Assembly: GCA_039045975.1 (NCBI GenBank)
Contig: JBCCJA010000083.1
Location: 1-12,332, forward strand
Source: JBCCJA01 sp039045975
GTDB lineage: Bacteria; Planctomycetota; Planctomycetia; Planctomycetales; Planctomycetaceae
Reading direction: 5' to 3'
DNA: 12,332 bases
Under the pieces are notes generated by a model, which made no database searches, was not told the DNA's origin, and saw only the letters and a list, made by a program, of their open reading frames with translations. Below are positions 5,822 through 12,332 of this stretch, in pieces; within the stretch, counting starts at the first letter, position 1, and each line of letters begins with the position of its first letter. Made by a program: the position numbers and the translations under genes.

Positions 5822-7012
5822 GTGACGCTCGAGTACGGGCGTGGGCAGACGTTGCGGCTCGACCTCGGCGACCGCTTGCGGGCCTACGCCGACGGGCCGC
5901 GGCCGGCGGCCGACGTCCGCGTCGCGGTGCACGAGGCGCTCGAGACGCCCGACACGCTGCCGCCGCTGGAACACGCGGTGATCGCCGACGACCGGGTCGC
6001 GGTCGTGCTCGAGCCGGCCGTTCCCGGTGAAACGGAGATCCTCGCCGAAGTGTTCGGCAGGCTCGACAAGGCCGGCGTGCGGCCGGAGACGGTCACGCTG
6101 CTCCAATCGGCCGGGGCCGACGACCCGCGGGCGGGTCTCGTCGGCGACTGGTCGCGGGTCGCTCGCGTCGTGCACGACCCGGCCGAAGAGAAAGCCTGCC
6201 GCTACCTCGCGTCGACGTCGGCGGGCGAGCGGATCTATCTGGCGAAAGCGGTCGTCGACGCCGACGCGGTCGTCGTGATCGGGCAGCTCGGGTTCGACCC
6301 GCTGCTCGGCTTCAAGGGCTCGCACAGCGGCCTGTTCCCGGCGATGTCGAACGGCGAAGCGGTGCGCAAGGCGGTCGGCCAGGGGCACGCAGAGCTGTCG
6401 CCGGAGGACCGCCGGCCGCTGCGGGAGACGGTCGACGAGATCGGCTGGCTGCTCGGTTCGCCCTATGCGGTGCAGGTGATCCCGTCGCGTGGCGGCGGCG
6501 TGGCGGAGGTGCTCGCGGGCAGTCCGGAGGCGGTGCAGCGGGCGGGTACGCGGCGGCTCGCGGAGGGCTGGACGACGGAGCTGGAAGAGCGGGCCGGCGC
6601 GGTCGTGATCGGCGTGCCCGACGCCGGGACGGGCGACGGCTGGTCCCGCGTCGCGGCGGCGGCCGACGTCGGACGTCGGCTCGTGAAGCGGGACGGGCGG
6701 ATCGTGCTGCTCGGCGACGTGCCGGAGGGCCCCGGCCCCGGCCTGCGGATGCTCGCGGCGGCGGGCGAGCCGGACGACGTGATCGCCCCGCTCCGCGAGG
6801 CGGCCCCGCCCGACCTGACGGCCGCGAGCCGGCTGGCCGGGGCGGCCGGCTGGGCCCGTGTCTATTTGCACGGGCACGCGAACGGCGACCTCGTCGAGGA
6901 CTTGTTTATGGTGCCGGTCGACGACCCGACAGCGGTCGAACGGCTGCTCGCCGACGAGACCGACTGCGTTGTGATCGGCTCGGGCCAGTTCGCGTGGGGC
7001 CGGGTGAAGTAA
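5822..7012 (+). CDS. LarA-like DUF2088 domain protein with divergent active site
   Basis: This 396-residue protein follows the lactate racemase (LarA)/DUF2088 layout: 'VTLEYGRGQTLRLDLG', a 'PPLEHAVIADDRVAVV' strand, 'LDKAGVRPETVTLL', 'GERIYLAKAVVDADAVVVIGQLGFDP' and 'LLGFKGSHSGLFPAMSN'. LarA uses a nickel-pincer cofactor, but most of the residues it needs look replaced. The DxTRP element reads LEPAVPG (63-69). The histidine of 'AxGxH' is Asp. The 'H..GxxGGxK..PG' element reads 'D..LGFKGSHSGLFPAM'. Only one His (H118, in VHDP) is kept. It may therefore bind another ligand or be inactive as a racemase. The start is uncertain: GTG at 5822 matches the usual family N-terminus, TTG at 5792 is the next candidate, and neither has a Shine-Dalgarno. 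It is divergent from the sigma gene and stands about 97 bases before the DUF1573 gene. Confidence 0.7.
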   Translation: MTLEYGRGQTLRLDLGDRLRAYADGPRPAADVRVAVHEALETPDTLPPLEHAVIADDRVAVVLEPAVPGETEILAEVFGRLDKAGVRPETVTLLQSAGADDPRAGLVGDWSRVARVVHDPAEEKACRYLASTSAGERIYLAKAVVDADAVVVIGQLGFDPLLGFKGSHSGLFPAMSNGEAVRKAVGQGHAELSPEDRRPLRETVDEIGWLLGSPYAVQVIPSRGGGVAEVLAGSPEAVQRAGTRRLAEGWTTELEERAGAVVIGVPDAGTGDGWSRVAAAADVGRRLVKRDGRIVLLGDVPEGPGPGLRMLAAAGEPDDVIAPLREAAPPDLTAASRLAGAAGWARVYLHGHANGDLVEDLFMVPVDDPTAVERLLADETDCVVIGSGQFAWGRVK

Positions 7013-7109
7013 CGGCCCGCCGTGTCGCGAGGCCGCCGGCGAGACGTGTGGATCGCACCCGCGCCGTTGTGTTACGCCCCGAGCCGTCTCCGCTTTTGAG
7101 GGCCGATCC

Positions 7110-7916
7110 GTGTCTGAATCTGTGACCCGCAAAAGAGCCGTCGTCTCGCCGTTGGCGGCGGTCGCCCTGTCCGGTTTGTGTGTCCCGGCGGTCTGGTCGT
7201 GGTCGGCGTCGGCGGCGGTCGAACGGACCGCGGCGGCCTCCGCGCGGGCCCCGCTGGCGTTCGAGGCCTATCTGCTCAACGCCGGGACGAGCCGCGGCGT
7301 CGGGCTGCTGCGGGGGCCGTACCGCTTCTCGAACGACGGCGATCGCCCGGTCGTGATCCGCGACGTGCAGGCCAGTTGCGGCTGTCTGACTCCCGAATTT
7401 TCCGACGAGCCGATCGCGCCCGGCGAGGCCGGGGTCGTCGTCTTGAGGGCCGACACGGCGGGCGAGACCGCAGGGGCGAAGTCGTTTTACGCCGACCTTG
7501 TCTACGCGTACGCCGACGCGGAGCCCGGCGAGAAGTTCGTCGACCGGGTCCACCTGAAGTACGTGGTCGACGCGCCGGCGATCACGTTGAGCCCGAAAGA
7601 TCTCTTGTTTTATCAGATCACGGACGAGCCGACCCGGCAGGTCGTCGCCGTGACCACCGCCGGCGGAACCCGGGTGACGGGCGTGTCGACGTCGGACGCC
7701 GACGTGTTGCGGGCCGAGCTGCTCGAGCCGACCGCGTCCGATCCGCCGGGCGTGACGCGAGTCGGCGTCACGGCGGTCGGTCGGCCGGAACGGGCCGTGC
7801 CGGTGCTCGTACGGATCGCGACCGACGACCCGCGGCGGTCGGAAGTTTATGCCCGGGCGATCGTCACTCCGGACGGCCGGATGCCGTCGCGTGAGGAGCT
7901 GTTCGACGTCCGCTGA
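7110..7916 (+). CDS. Secreted DUF1573 domain protein
   Basis: This 268-residue exported protein has a basic N-terminus (TRKR), a hydrophobic stretch (about residues 11-33) and a likely signal peptidase site after 'SASA' (about residue 35). The DUF1573 signature follows: 'YRFSNDGDRPVVIRDVQASCGCLTPEF' with the C90-G-C92 motif, then 'IAPGEAGVVVLRADT'. This is an Ig-like beta-sandwich (ASPM/SPD-2/hydin-like) domain, common in secreted proteins of planctomycetes and Bacteroidetes. The remainder (about 150-268) looks like one or two further beta domains without known motifs. Function is unknown; an envelope role is inferred only from export. The GTG start at 7110 is supported by GAGG at 7098-7101 with suitable spacing. 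The gene stands alone between the LarA-like gene and the TrkH gene. Confidence 0.85.
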   Translation: MSESVTRKRAVVSPLAAVALSGLCVPAVWSWSASAAVERTAAASARAPLAFEAYLLNAGTSRGVGLLRGPYRFSNDGDRPVVIRDVQASCGCLTPEFSDEPIAPGEAGVVVLRADTAGETAGAKSFYADLVYAYADAEPGEKFVDRVHLKYVVDAPAITLSPKDLLFYQITDEPTRQVVAVTTAGGTRVTGVSTSDADVLRAELLEPTASDPPGVTRVGVTAVGRPERAVPVLVRIATDDPRRSEVYARAIVTPDGRMPSREELFDVR

Positions 7917-8032
7917 GGGCCCCGTCGACGGCTTCGTGTCGTCCCCGAAACTCGCGAGCGCCCGTCGGCGACGTCACGATCTGCCCGCCGCCTGTTTGAT
8001 CCTCGCACCTCCGATCCGCATCCCGACCGGTC

Positions 8033-9604
8033 ATGAACTGGCTGTTGCTCTGCCGGATGCTGGGCCTGTTGGCGATGGCGGTCGGCGCGTCGATGGCGGT
8101 CAGCCTGCCGTGGGCGTTCCCCGGCCCGGGCGTCGTGACCGAGTTCGAAGAGGAGGGTTTTCGGGCGTTATCGCTGTCGATGGCGATCTCGCTCGGGTGC
8201 GGCGCGTTGCTGACATACGTCGGCCGCTCGCCCGGGTCGGCGACGGTGTTCCGCAAGGAGGCGATGGCGGTCGTGGGGCTGGGCTGGATCGTCGCGGGGG
8301 TGTTCGGGGCGTTGCCGTTTTGGCTGTCGGGGACGACGGTCGGGGACCGGCCGATCACGTTCGTCGAGGCGGTCTTCGAGTCGGTCTCGGGCTTCACGAC
8401 GACCGGCGCGAGCACGCTGACGGAGCTGGAGGACCCGGCGGCGATCCCGCGGTGCGTGATGTTCTGGCGGTGCTTCACGCACTGGCTCGGCGGGATGGGG
8501 ATCGTCGTGCTCGTCGTCGCGGTGCTCGGGCAGCTGGGCGCGGCGGGCAAGGCGATCATGCGGCGTGAGGTGCCGGGCCCGATCAGCGAGTCGGTCCGGC
8601 CCCGCGTCCGCGAGACCGCGTTGACGCTGTGGTCGATTTATGTCGGCCTGAGCGCGGTCTTGGCGGTGATCTTCGTGCTCGAAGGGATGAGCCTGTACGA
8701 CGCCCTCTGCCACTCGTTCGCGACGATGGCGACCGGCGGGTTCAGCACGAAGAACGCGAGCCTCGGCGGCTTCGGGAGCCCGCTGATCGAGTTCACGACG
8801 ATCGTGTTCATGGTCTTCGCCGGGACGAACTTCACCTTGTTCTACTTGGTCTTCAAAGGCCGACGTGCGTTGGGCGAAGGACGGTTGGCGAAACGGCTGA
8901 ACCCGTGGCTGACCGACCCGGAGTATCGCGTCTACCTCGGGCTGCTGGCGGGGGTGACGCTGCTGCTGTCGCTCGGCGTCTGGTGGCGGGGGCTGTATCC
9001 GGCGGCCGAGGCGTTCCGGCACGCGGCGTTCATTACCGTCGCGACGGTCACGACGACCGGCTTCGGCACGGAAGACTTCACGCTGTGGGGCGAGCCGGCG
9101 AAGTGCCTGATTTTCGTCCTGATGTTCGTCGGCGGCTGCGCCGGTTCGACGGCCGGCGGGGTGAAGATCGTCCGCTATCTGCTGTTCGCCCGCGTGATCG
9201 GCATCGAGGTCGAGAAGGCGTACCGCCCGAACGTCGTCCGGCAGATGAAGGTCGGCGGCGTGAAGGTGAAGGCCGAGACCGGGTACGAGGTCGTTGTCTA
9301 TTTCGGGCTGATCCTGTCGATCTTTGTAGCCGGGTGGCTGGCGTTGGCGGTGATCGAGCCCGACGCCGCGTGGGCCGCCGACGAGGAACACGCCGTCGCG
9401 GAGAAGCTGATCGATTGTGCGTCGGCATCGGCGAGCTGCCTGAACAACATCGGCCCCGGTTTCGGCGTTCTCGGCCCGCACGACAACTACGCGTTCTTCT
9501 CGCAGCCCGGGAAGGCGTTGTTGATCGTGCTGATGCTGCTCGGGCGCTTAGAGCTGTTCGCGATCCTGGTGCTCTTCACGCCCGGCTTCTGGCGGGACGG
9601 CTAA
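8033..9604 (+). CDS. trkH: TrkH/KtrB family potassium uptake membrane subunit
   Basis: This 523-residue multi-pass inner membrane protein is the potassium-translocating subunit of a Trk/Ktr system. All four pore-loop filters of the superfamily are visible: 'TTTGAS' (122-127), 'ATGGFST' (233-239), 'TTTGFGT' (340-346) and 'NNIGPGFG' (471-478). Each carries the central glycine. The conserved 'FTHWLGGMGIVVL' (148-160) and 'GGCAGSTAGGVKIVR' (367-381) are also present; the latter belongs to the gating region. Length and motif order suit TrkH rather than the shorter KtrB. Such channels need a cytoplasmic TrkA/KtrA partner that binds nucleotides; none is in the window, so it must be encoded elsewhere. 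ATG at 8033 begins with 'MNWLLLCRMLG', directly entering the first membrane segment. The upstream 116-base gap shows no clear signal. The stop codon is followed one base later by a long inverted repeat. Confidence 0.93.
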   Translation: MNWLLLCRMLGLLAMAVGASMAVSLPWAFPGPGVVTEFEEEGFRALSLSMAISLGCGALLTYVGRSPGSATVFRKEAMAVVGLGWIVAGVFGALPFWLSGTTVGDRPITFVEAVFESVSGFTTTGASTLTELEDPAAIPRCVMFWRCFTHWLGGMGIVVLVVAVLGQLGAAGKAIMRREVPGPISESVRPRVRETALTLWSIYVGLSAVLAVIFVLEGMSLYDALCHSFATMATGGFSTKNASLGGFGSPLIEFTTIVFMVFAGTNFTLFYLVFKGRRALGEGRLAKRLNPWLTDPEYRVYLGLLAGVTLLLSLGVWWRGLYPAAEAFRHAAFITVATVTTTGFGTEDFTLWGEPAKCLIFVLMFVGGCAGSTAGGVKIVRYLLFARVIGIEVEKAYRPNVVRQMKVGGVKVKAETGYEVVVYFGLILSIFVAGWLALAVIEPDAAWAADEEHAVAEKLIDCASASASCLNNIGPGFGVLGPHDNYAFFSQPGKALLIVLMLLGRLELFAILVLFTPGFWRDG

Positions 9605-9605
9605 A

Positions 9606-9695
9606 GGCGAGCGGAGGGCGTCAGCCCTCCGGTGGGTCGACGGGTCGGCATACTCCCTCGTTCACCAACCGGAGGGCTGACGCCCGCCGCTCGCC
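9606..9695. repeat. Paired 28-bp inverted repeat after trkH
   Basis: Arm 9606-9633 and arm 9668-9695 are reverse complements at 27 of 28 positions (the exception is 9615 against 9686). The spacer is 34 bases. Each arm contains a smaller palindrome: GGAGGG/CCCTCC around CGTCAG, perfect in the left arm and with one mismatch in the right. No T run follows on either strand, so it is not a classical intrinsic terminator. The look (GGCGAGCGG.GGGCGTCAGCCC) recalls dispersed intergenic repeats I associate with planctomycetes, a recollection not checked here. It lies between two genes on the same strand and could still attenuate readthrough or protect the trkH mRNA 3' end. Confidence 0.85.
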
Positions 9696-9706
9696 GCAGT
9701 CCGGCA

Positions 9707-9736
9707 TTGAGCGTCGCTCCGATTCGTTCTTACAAC
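9707..9736 (+). promoter_or_regulatory. Possible lpxB promoter
   Basis: TTGAGC (9707-9712) and TACAAC (9731-9736) are separated by 18 bases and end 31 bases before the lpxB ATG. They loosely fit a housekeeping -35/-10 pair. The sequence is a partial match only, and planctomycete promoters are poorly defined, so this is a weak call. Confidence 0.2.
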
Positions 9737-9767
9737 GCGGCCTCCCCTGCCCTCCCCGGCCGCCGTC

Positions 9768-10931
9768 ATGCACCTGTTTTTCTCCGTCGGCGAGCCGAGC
9801 GGTGATCATCACGCCGCGGCCGTCATCGCTGAACTGAAGCGACGCGATCCTGGCGTCCGCTGCAGCGGGTACGGCGGGCCGCAGATGGAAGCGGCCGGGT
9901 TCGAGCTCGACTTCCGGCTGACCGATATGGCGGTGATGGGTTTCCTCGCCGTGCTGCCGCTGCTGCGGAAGTTTTTCCGGTTGCGGGACGAGGCCGCGAA
10001 GATGCTCGCCGGGCGTCGGCCCGACGCCGTCGTGCTAGTCGATTTCCCTGGCTTCAACGGGTACATCGCCGCTGAGGCGAAGAAGCTCGGGATCCCCGTC
10101 ATTTACTACATGCCGCCGCAGTTCTGGGCGTGGGGCGCGTGGCGGCTGCGGAAATTCCGGAAGAAGGTCGATCGCGTGCTGTGCGGCCTGCCGTTCGAGG
10201 CCGACTGGTACGCCGAGCGGGGTGTGCCGGCGACGCTCGTCGGGCACCCGTTCTTCGAAGACGTCGCCGAACGCCCGCTCGACGAGGACGCGGTCGCAGA
10301 CATGCGGTCGGGTGGCCGGGTCGTCGGGTTGTTGCCGGGGTCGCGGCGGGGCGAGATCGAACGCAACTGGCCCGTCATGCTCGACGTCGTCAGGCGGGTC
10401 GCCGCCCGGCACGACGACGTGACGTTCACGGTTGCGTGTTACTCCGAAACGATCCGCGACCGCTGCGGCGAGCTGCTCGAAGAACGCGGCGGCGACCTGC
10501 CGGTCAGCCTCCGCCTCGGCCAAACGTCCGAGGTGATCGCTGCGGCCGACTGCTGTCTGTCGGTCTCGGGCTCGGTCAGTCTGGAGCTACTCGCGCGGGC
10601 GACGCCGTCGGTGATGATGTACCGCGTCGACAAGCTGTTCGGGTTGCTCGGGCGGTGGTTGATCACCTGCCGATACATGTCGCTGCCGAACCTCGTCGCC
10701 GGCGAGGAGGTGCTGCCCGAGTATCCGTCCGACGGCTCGCCCGCCGCCCACGCCGAGGCGATCGCCGCCGGGCTCGACGACTGGCTGAGTCACCCGGCGA
10801 AGCTCGCGGCGAGTCGCCACCGGCTCGCGGCCCTCGCGGAGACGGTCGCCGTCGGCGGCGCGACCGCGAACGTCTGCGACGCGATCGAAGACGAGCTGAG
10901 GCTCGAAACCGGGATACGGCAGGCGGCGTGA
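9768..10931 (+). CDS. lpxB: Lipid-A-disaccharide synthase
   Basis: This 387-residue glycosyltransferase joins UDP-2,3-diacylglucosamine to lipid X to make the lipid A disaccharide, at the inner face of the cytoplasmic membrane. It shows the family landmarks in order: 'GEPSGDHHAA' (8-17), 'GGPQMEAAGF' (36-45), 'MGFLAVLP' (57-64), 'DFPGFN' (92-97), 'YYMPPQFWAWG' (113-123), 'VGHPFFE' (158-164), 'LLPGSRRGEIERN' (188-200) and 'LSVSGSVSLELL' (264-275). The last is usually 'ASGTATLE', so this copy has SGSVSLE, a mild variation. Length is normal for LpxB (about 380-390). The ATG at 9768 opens directly on 'MHLFFSVGEPSGD', the usual start. The usual lpxA/lpxD/fabZ neighbours are absent, so it is an isolated lpx gene. 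It shows the organism makes, or once made, lipid A. Confidence 0.95.
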   Translation: MHLFFSVGEPSGDHHAAAVIAELKRRDPGVRCSGYGGPQMEAAGFELDFRLTDMAVMGFLAVLPLLRKFFRLRDEAAKMLAGRRPDAVVLVDFPGFNGYIAAEAKKLGIPVIYYMPPQFWAWGAWRLRKFRKKVDRVLCGLPFEADWYAERGVPATLVGHPFFEDVAERPLDEDAVADMRSGGRVVGLLPGSRRGEIERNWPVMLDVVRRVAARHDDVTFTVACYSETIRDRCGELLEERGGDLPVSLRLGQTSEVIAAADCCLSVSGSVSLELLARATPSVMMYRVDKLFGLLGRWLITCRYMSLPNLVAGEEVLPEYPSDGSPAAHAEAIAAGLDDWLSHPAKLAASRHRLAALAETVAVGGATANVCDAIEDELRLETGIRQAA

Positions 10932-10994
10932 CGACGGGCAGGCGGCCGACTTACACTCCGGCCTCGCACGACGCCTCCCCCGCCGATACCCGTC

Positions 10995-11951
10995 ATGACC
11001 GATCTCAGCCGAGAAGTTTCCGTCGCCCGACGGGCCGTGTTCGCCGCCGGCCGGGCGTGTGCCGCCGTCCAAAAACAGATCGCGCCCGAAACGCTCGAAA
11101 AGAAAGACAAAAGCCCGGTCACAATCGCCGATTACGCCGCCCAGGCGATCGTCTGCCGGGCCCTGAAAGAGGCCTTCCCCGACGACCCGGTCATCGCCGA
11201 AGAGGACGCGGCCGATTTGCGTTCGGGTGAAAAGCAGGAGTTTCTCGACCGGGCCGTCGCCGCCGCGGGTATGTCGGCAGACGACCTGCTCGACGCGATC
11301 GACCACGGCGGGGCGAGCGAATACTCGGACCGTTTCTGGACGCTCGACCCGATCGATGGCACGAAGGGCTTTCTGCGTCGGGGCCAGTATGCGGTCTCGT
11401 TGGCGTTGGTCGTCGAGGGGCAGGTCGTGCTCGGGGCGGTCGGTTGTCCGAACCTAGCGACGGCCGACGGCGGGACCGGCTCGGTCTTCGTCGGAGCGAC
11501 CGGGCATGAGGTTTCGGTGTACGGCGCCGAGGACGGGGAGGCCGTCCCGATCGCGGTGACGACGACCGCCGATCCCGCCGCGGCCCGGTTCTGCGAGTCG
11601 GTCGAGTCGGGCCATTCCGATCACGACGCGTCGGCGACGATCGCCGCCGACCTCGGCATCACTGCCGAGCCGGTCCGTATGGACAGTCAGGCGAAGTACT
11701 GCGCCCTCGCCCGAGGCGACGCCGACATCTACTTGCGGCTGCCGACGCGGCCCGGTTACGTCGAGCGGATCTGGGATCACGCCGGCGGGGCGTTCCTCGT
11801 CGAGCAGGCGGGCGGCAAGGTGACCGACGTCGACGGGAAGCCGCTCGATTTTTCGTGCGGGGCCGGGCTGGAGAACAACCGCGGCGTCGTCGCGACGAAC
11901 GGTCTGCTGCACGACCGTGTCCTCGCGGCGGTCGCCGCCGCGGGCGTGTGA
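10995..11951 (+). CDS. 3'(2'),5'-bisphosphate nucleotidase (CysQ/HAL2-like)
   Basis: This 318-residue member of the inositol monophosphatase/Li-sensitive phosphatase superfamily most likely hydrolyses 3'-phosphoadenosine 5'-phosphate (PAP), the by-product of PAPS use, to AMP and phosphate. Metal-site motifs are clear: 'SPVTIAD' (40-46), 'IAEED' (67-71), 'WTLDPIDGTKGFLR' (115-128, with D118 and D121), and 'WDHAGGAFLVEQAGG' (260-274, with D261). 'VESGHSDHD' (203-211) suits the nucleotide-binding part of HAL2/SAL1-type enzymes. The insert between the EED and DPIDGT motifs (about 72-112) is long, as in HAL2-type rather than short CysQ proteins. The ATG at 10995 follows lpxB by 63 bases. The TGA (11949-11951) is directly followed by the possible start codons of the SLC13 permease, suggesting translational coupling. 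Confidence 0.9.
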   Translation: MTDLSREVSVARRAVFAAGRACAAVQKQIAPETLEKKDKSPVTIADYAAQAIVCRALKEAFPDDPVIAEEDAADLRSGEKQEFLDRAVAAAGMSADDLLDAIDHGGASEYSDRFWTLDPIDGTKGFLRRGQYAVSLALVVEGQVVLGAVGCPNLATADGGTGSVFVGATGHEVSVYGAEDGEAVPIAVTTTADPAAARFCESVESGHSDHDASATIAADLGITAEPVRMDSQAKYCALARGDADIYLRLPTRPGYVERIWDHAGGAFLVEQAGGKVTDVDGKPLDFSCGAGLENNRGVVATNGLLHDRVLAAVAAAGV

Positions 11952-11957
11952 GTGTTG

Positions 11958-12332
11958 ATGCTGCCCGAGTCCCTGCACCTGCCGTTCGTTTTCCTCGTGC
12001 TCGCCGCGGCGACGTACGCGTTGACGGTACGGCGTCTCGCGCCCGATGCGGTGTTGTTTTTTTCGGTCGTGCTCGTGCTGTCGGCCGGCGTGATCTCGGT
12101 CGAGAGCGCCGTCGCGAAGTTCGCGAACATCGGACTGTTCGCCGTCGGGGTTCTGTACGTGGTCGCCGAGGGCTTGCGTCAGACCGGCGCGGTCGGCTTC
12201 ACGGCGCAGCGGTTTCTGGGCCATCCGAAGTCGACGGCCGCCGCGCAGGCCCGGGTCATGCTGCCCTGCGCCGGGCTGAGCGCGTTCATGAACAACACGC
12301 CGGTCGTCGCCGCGATGCTGCCGGTCATCAAC
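11958..12332 (+). CDS. SLC13-family (DASS) anion permease, N-terminal part, cut by window end
   Basis: The first 125 codons of a membrane transporter are present; the rest lies beyond the window. Membrane segments are seen at about residues 7-22, 28-45 and 55-75, followed by 'GLSAFMNNTPVVAAMLPVI' (about 106-124). That motif is the NNTPV re-entrant substrate- and sodium-binding element of the SLC13/DASS family, related also to ArsB-like permeases. The 'VLYVVAEGLRQTGAVGF' stretch suits the long SLC13 proteins that carry cytoplasmic TrkA-C domains, some of which are sulfate transporters. The start could be ATG 11958, TTG 11955 or GTG 11952, all in frame and immediately after the preceding TGA, so ribosomes finishing the nucleotidase probably restart here. 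Next to a PAP phosphatase, sulfate is the likely substrate, but dicarboxylates or other anions remain possible. Confidence 0.85.
   Translation, partial: MLPESLHLPFVFLVLAAATYALTVRRLAPDAVLFFSVVLVLSAGVISVESAVAKFANIGLFAVGVLYVVAEGLRQTGAVGFTAQRFLGHPKSTAAAQARVMLPCAGLSAFMNNTPVVAAMLPVIN

Noticed and set aside
5645..7132. 495-codon open frame on the minus strand opposite the LarA-like gene
   Set aside because: The translation is Arg/His/Pro/Gly-rich low-complexity, typical of an antisense frame in GC-rich DNA. The plus-strand protein has recognisable DUF2088 patterns.
8168..9481. 437-codon minus-strand open frame opposite trkH
   Set aside because: Arg- and Asp-rich shadow of a gene with all four TrkH filter motifs; no membrane or domain pattern of its own.
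11949..11960. Possible single fused nucleotidase-permease gene broken by a TGA
   Set aside because: Both halves are complete at the junction: the nucleotidase has normal length and the permease has a normal N-terminus. A coupled pair is simpler than a disrupted fusion.
1..12332. tRNA, rRNA, transposase, phage or defence genes
   Set aside because: I looked on both strands and saw no cloverleaf with a CCA-type end, no rRNA-like sequence, and no integrase, transposase, nuclease or toxin-antitoxin motif.

Overview
The window is very GC-rich, with strong third-position G/C bias and dense, short-spaced genes on both strands. It reads as ordinary chromosome from a Gram-negative bacterium, because it carries lpxB, a lipid A gene. 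I lean towards a planctomycete: secreted DUF1573 and DUF2088 (LarA-like) proteins, weak Shine-Dalgarno sequences and long inverted repeats in the intergenic gaps are typical of that group as I remember it. This is inference; no rRNA or marker gene is present to settle it. I see no phage, transposase, CRISPR, tRNA or rRNA.

Layout. Positions 1-114 hold a long imperfect inverted repeat and no supported gene. Next come an ABC-2 type transporter permease (115-1461, +) and a small Rossmann/methyltransferase-like protein (1532-2032, +). A bidirectional terminator-like hairpin (2038-2118) separates the latter from a convergent ferritin-like DUF455 protein (2115-2900, -). Divergent from DUF455 is a secreted protein (3056-4327, +) whose second half resembles the copper domain of peptidylglycine monooxygenase (PHM). 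It converges, with only 16 bases between, on a PspA/IM30-like coiled-coil protein (4344-4883, -), which lies downstream of an ECF-type sigma factor on the same strand (5002-5670, -).

The rest is all on the + strand: a divergent LarA-like DUF2088 protein (5822-7012), a secreted DUF1573 protein (7110-7916), a TrkH-type potassium channel subunit (8033-9604), a paired inverted repeat (9606-9695), lpxB (9768-10931), a 3'(2'),5'-bisphosphate nucleotidase (10995-11951), and the start of an SLC13-family permease that runs off the end (11958-12332).

How they may fit together. The sigma factor and PspA-like protein may form an envelope-stress pair. The bisphosphate nucleotidase and the SLC13 permease abut and are probably translationally coupled, which would suit sulfate uptake and assimilation. 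The other genes look like unrelated single-gene or short units. I found no convincing new multi-gene system. The most unusual items are the PHM-like protein with one apparently lost copper site, the LarA-like protein lacking most nickel-site residues, and the long palindromes at several gene junctions. No gap exceeds about 165 bases, so there is no long gene-free stretch.
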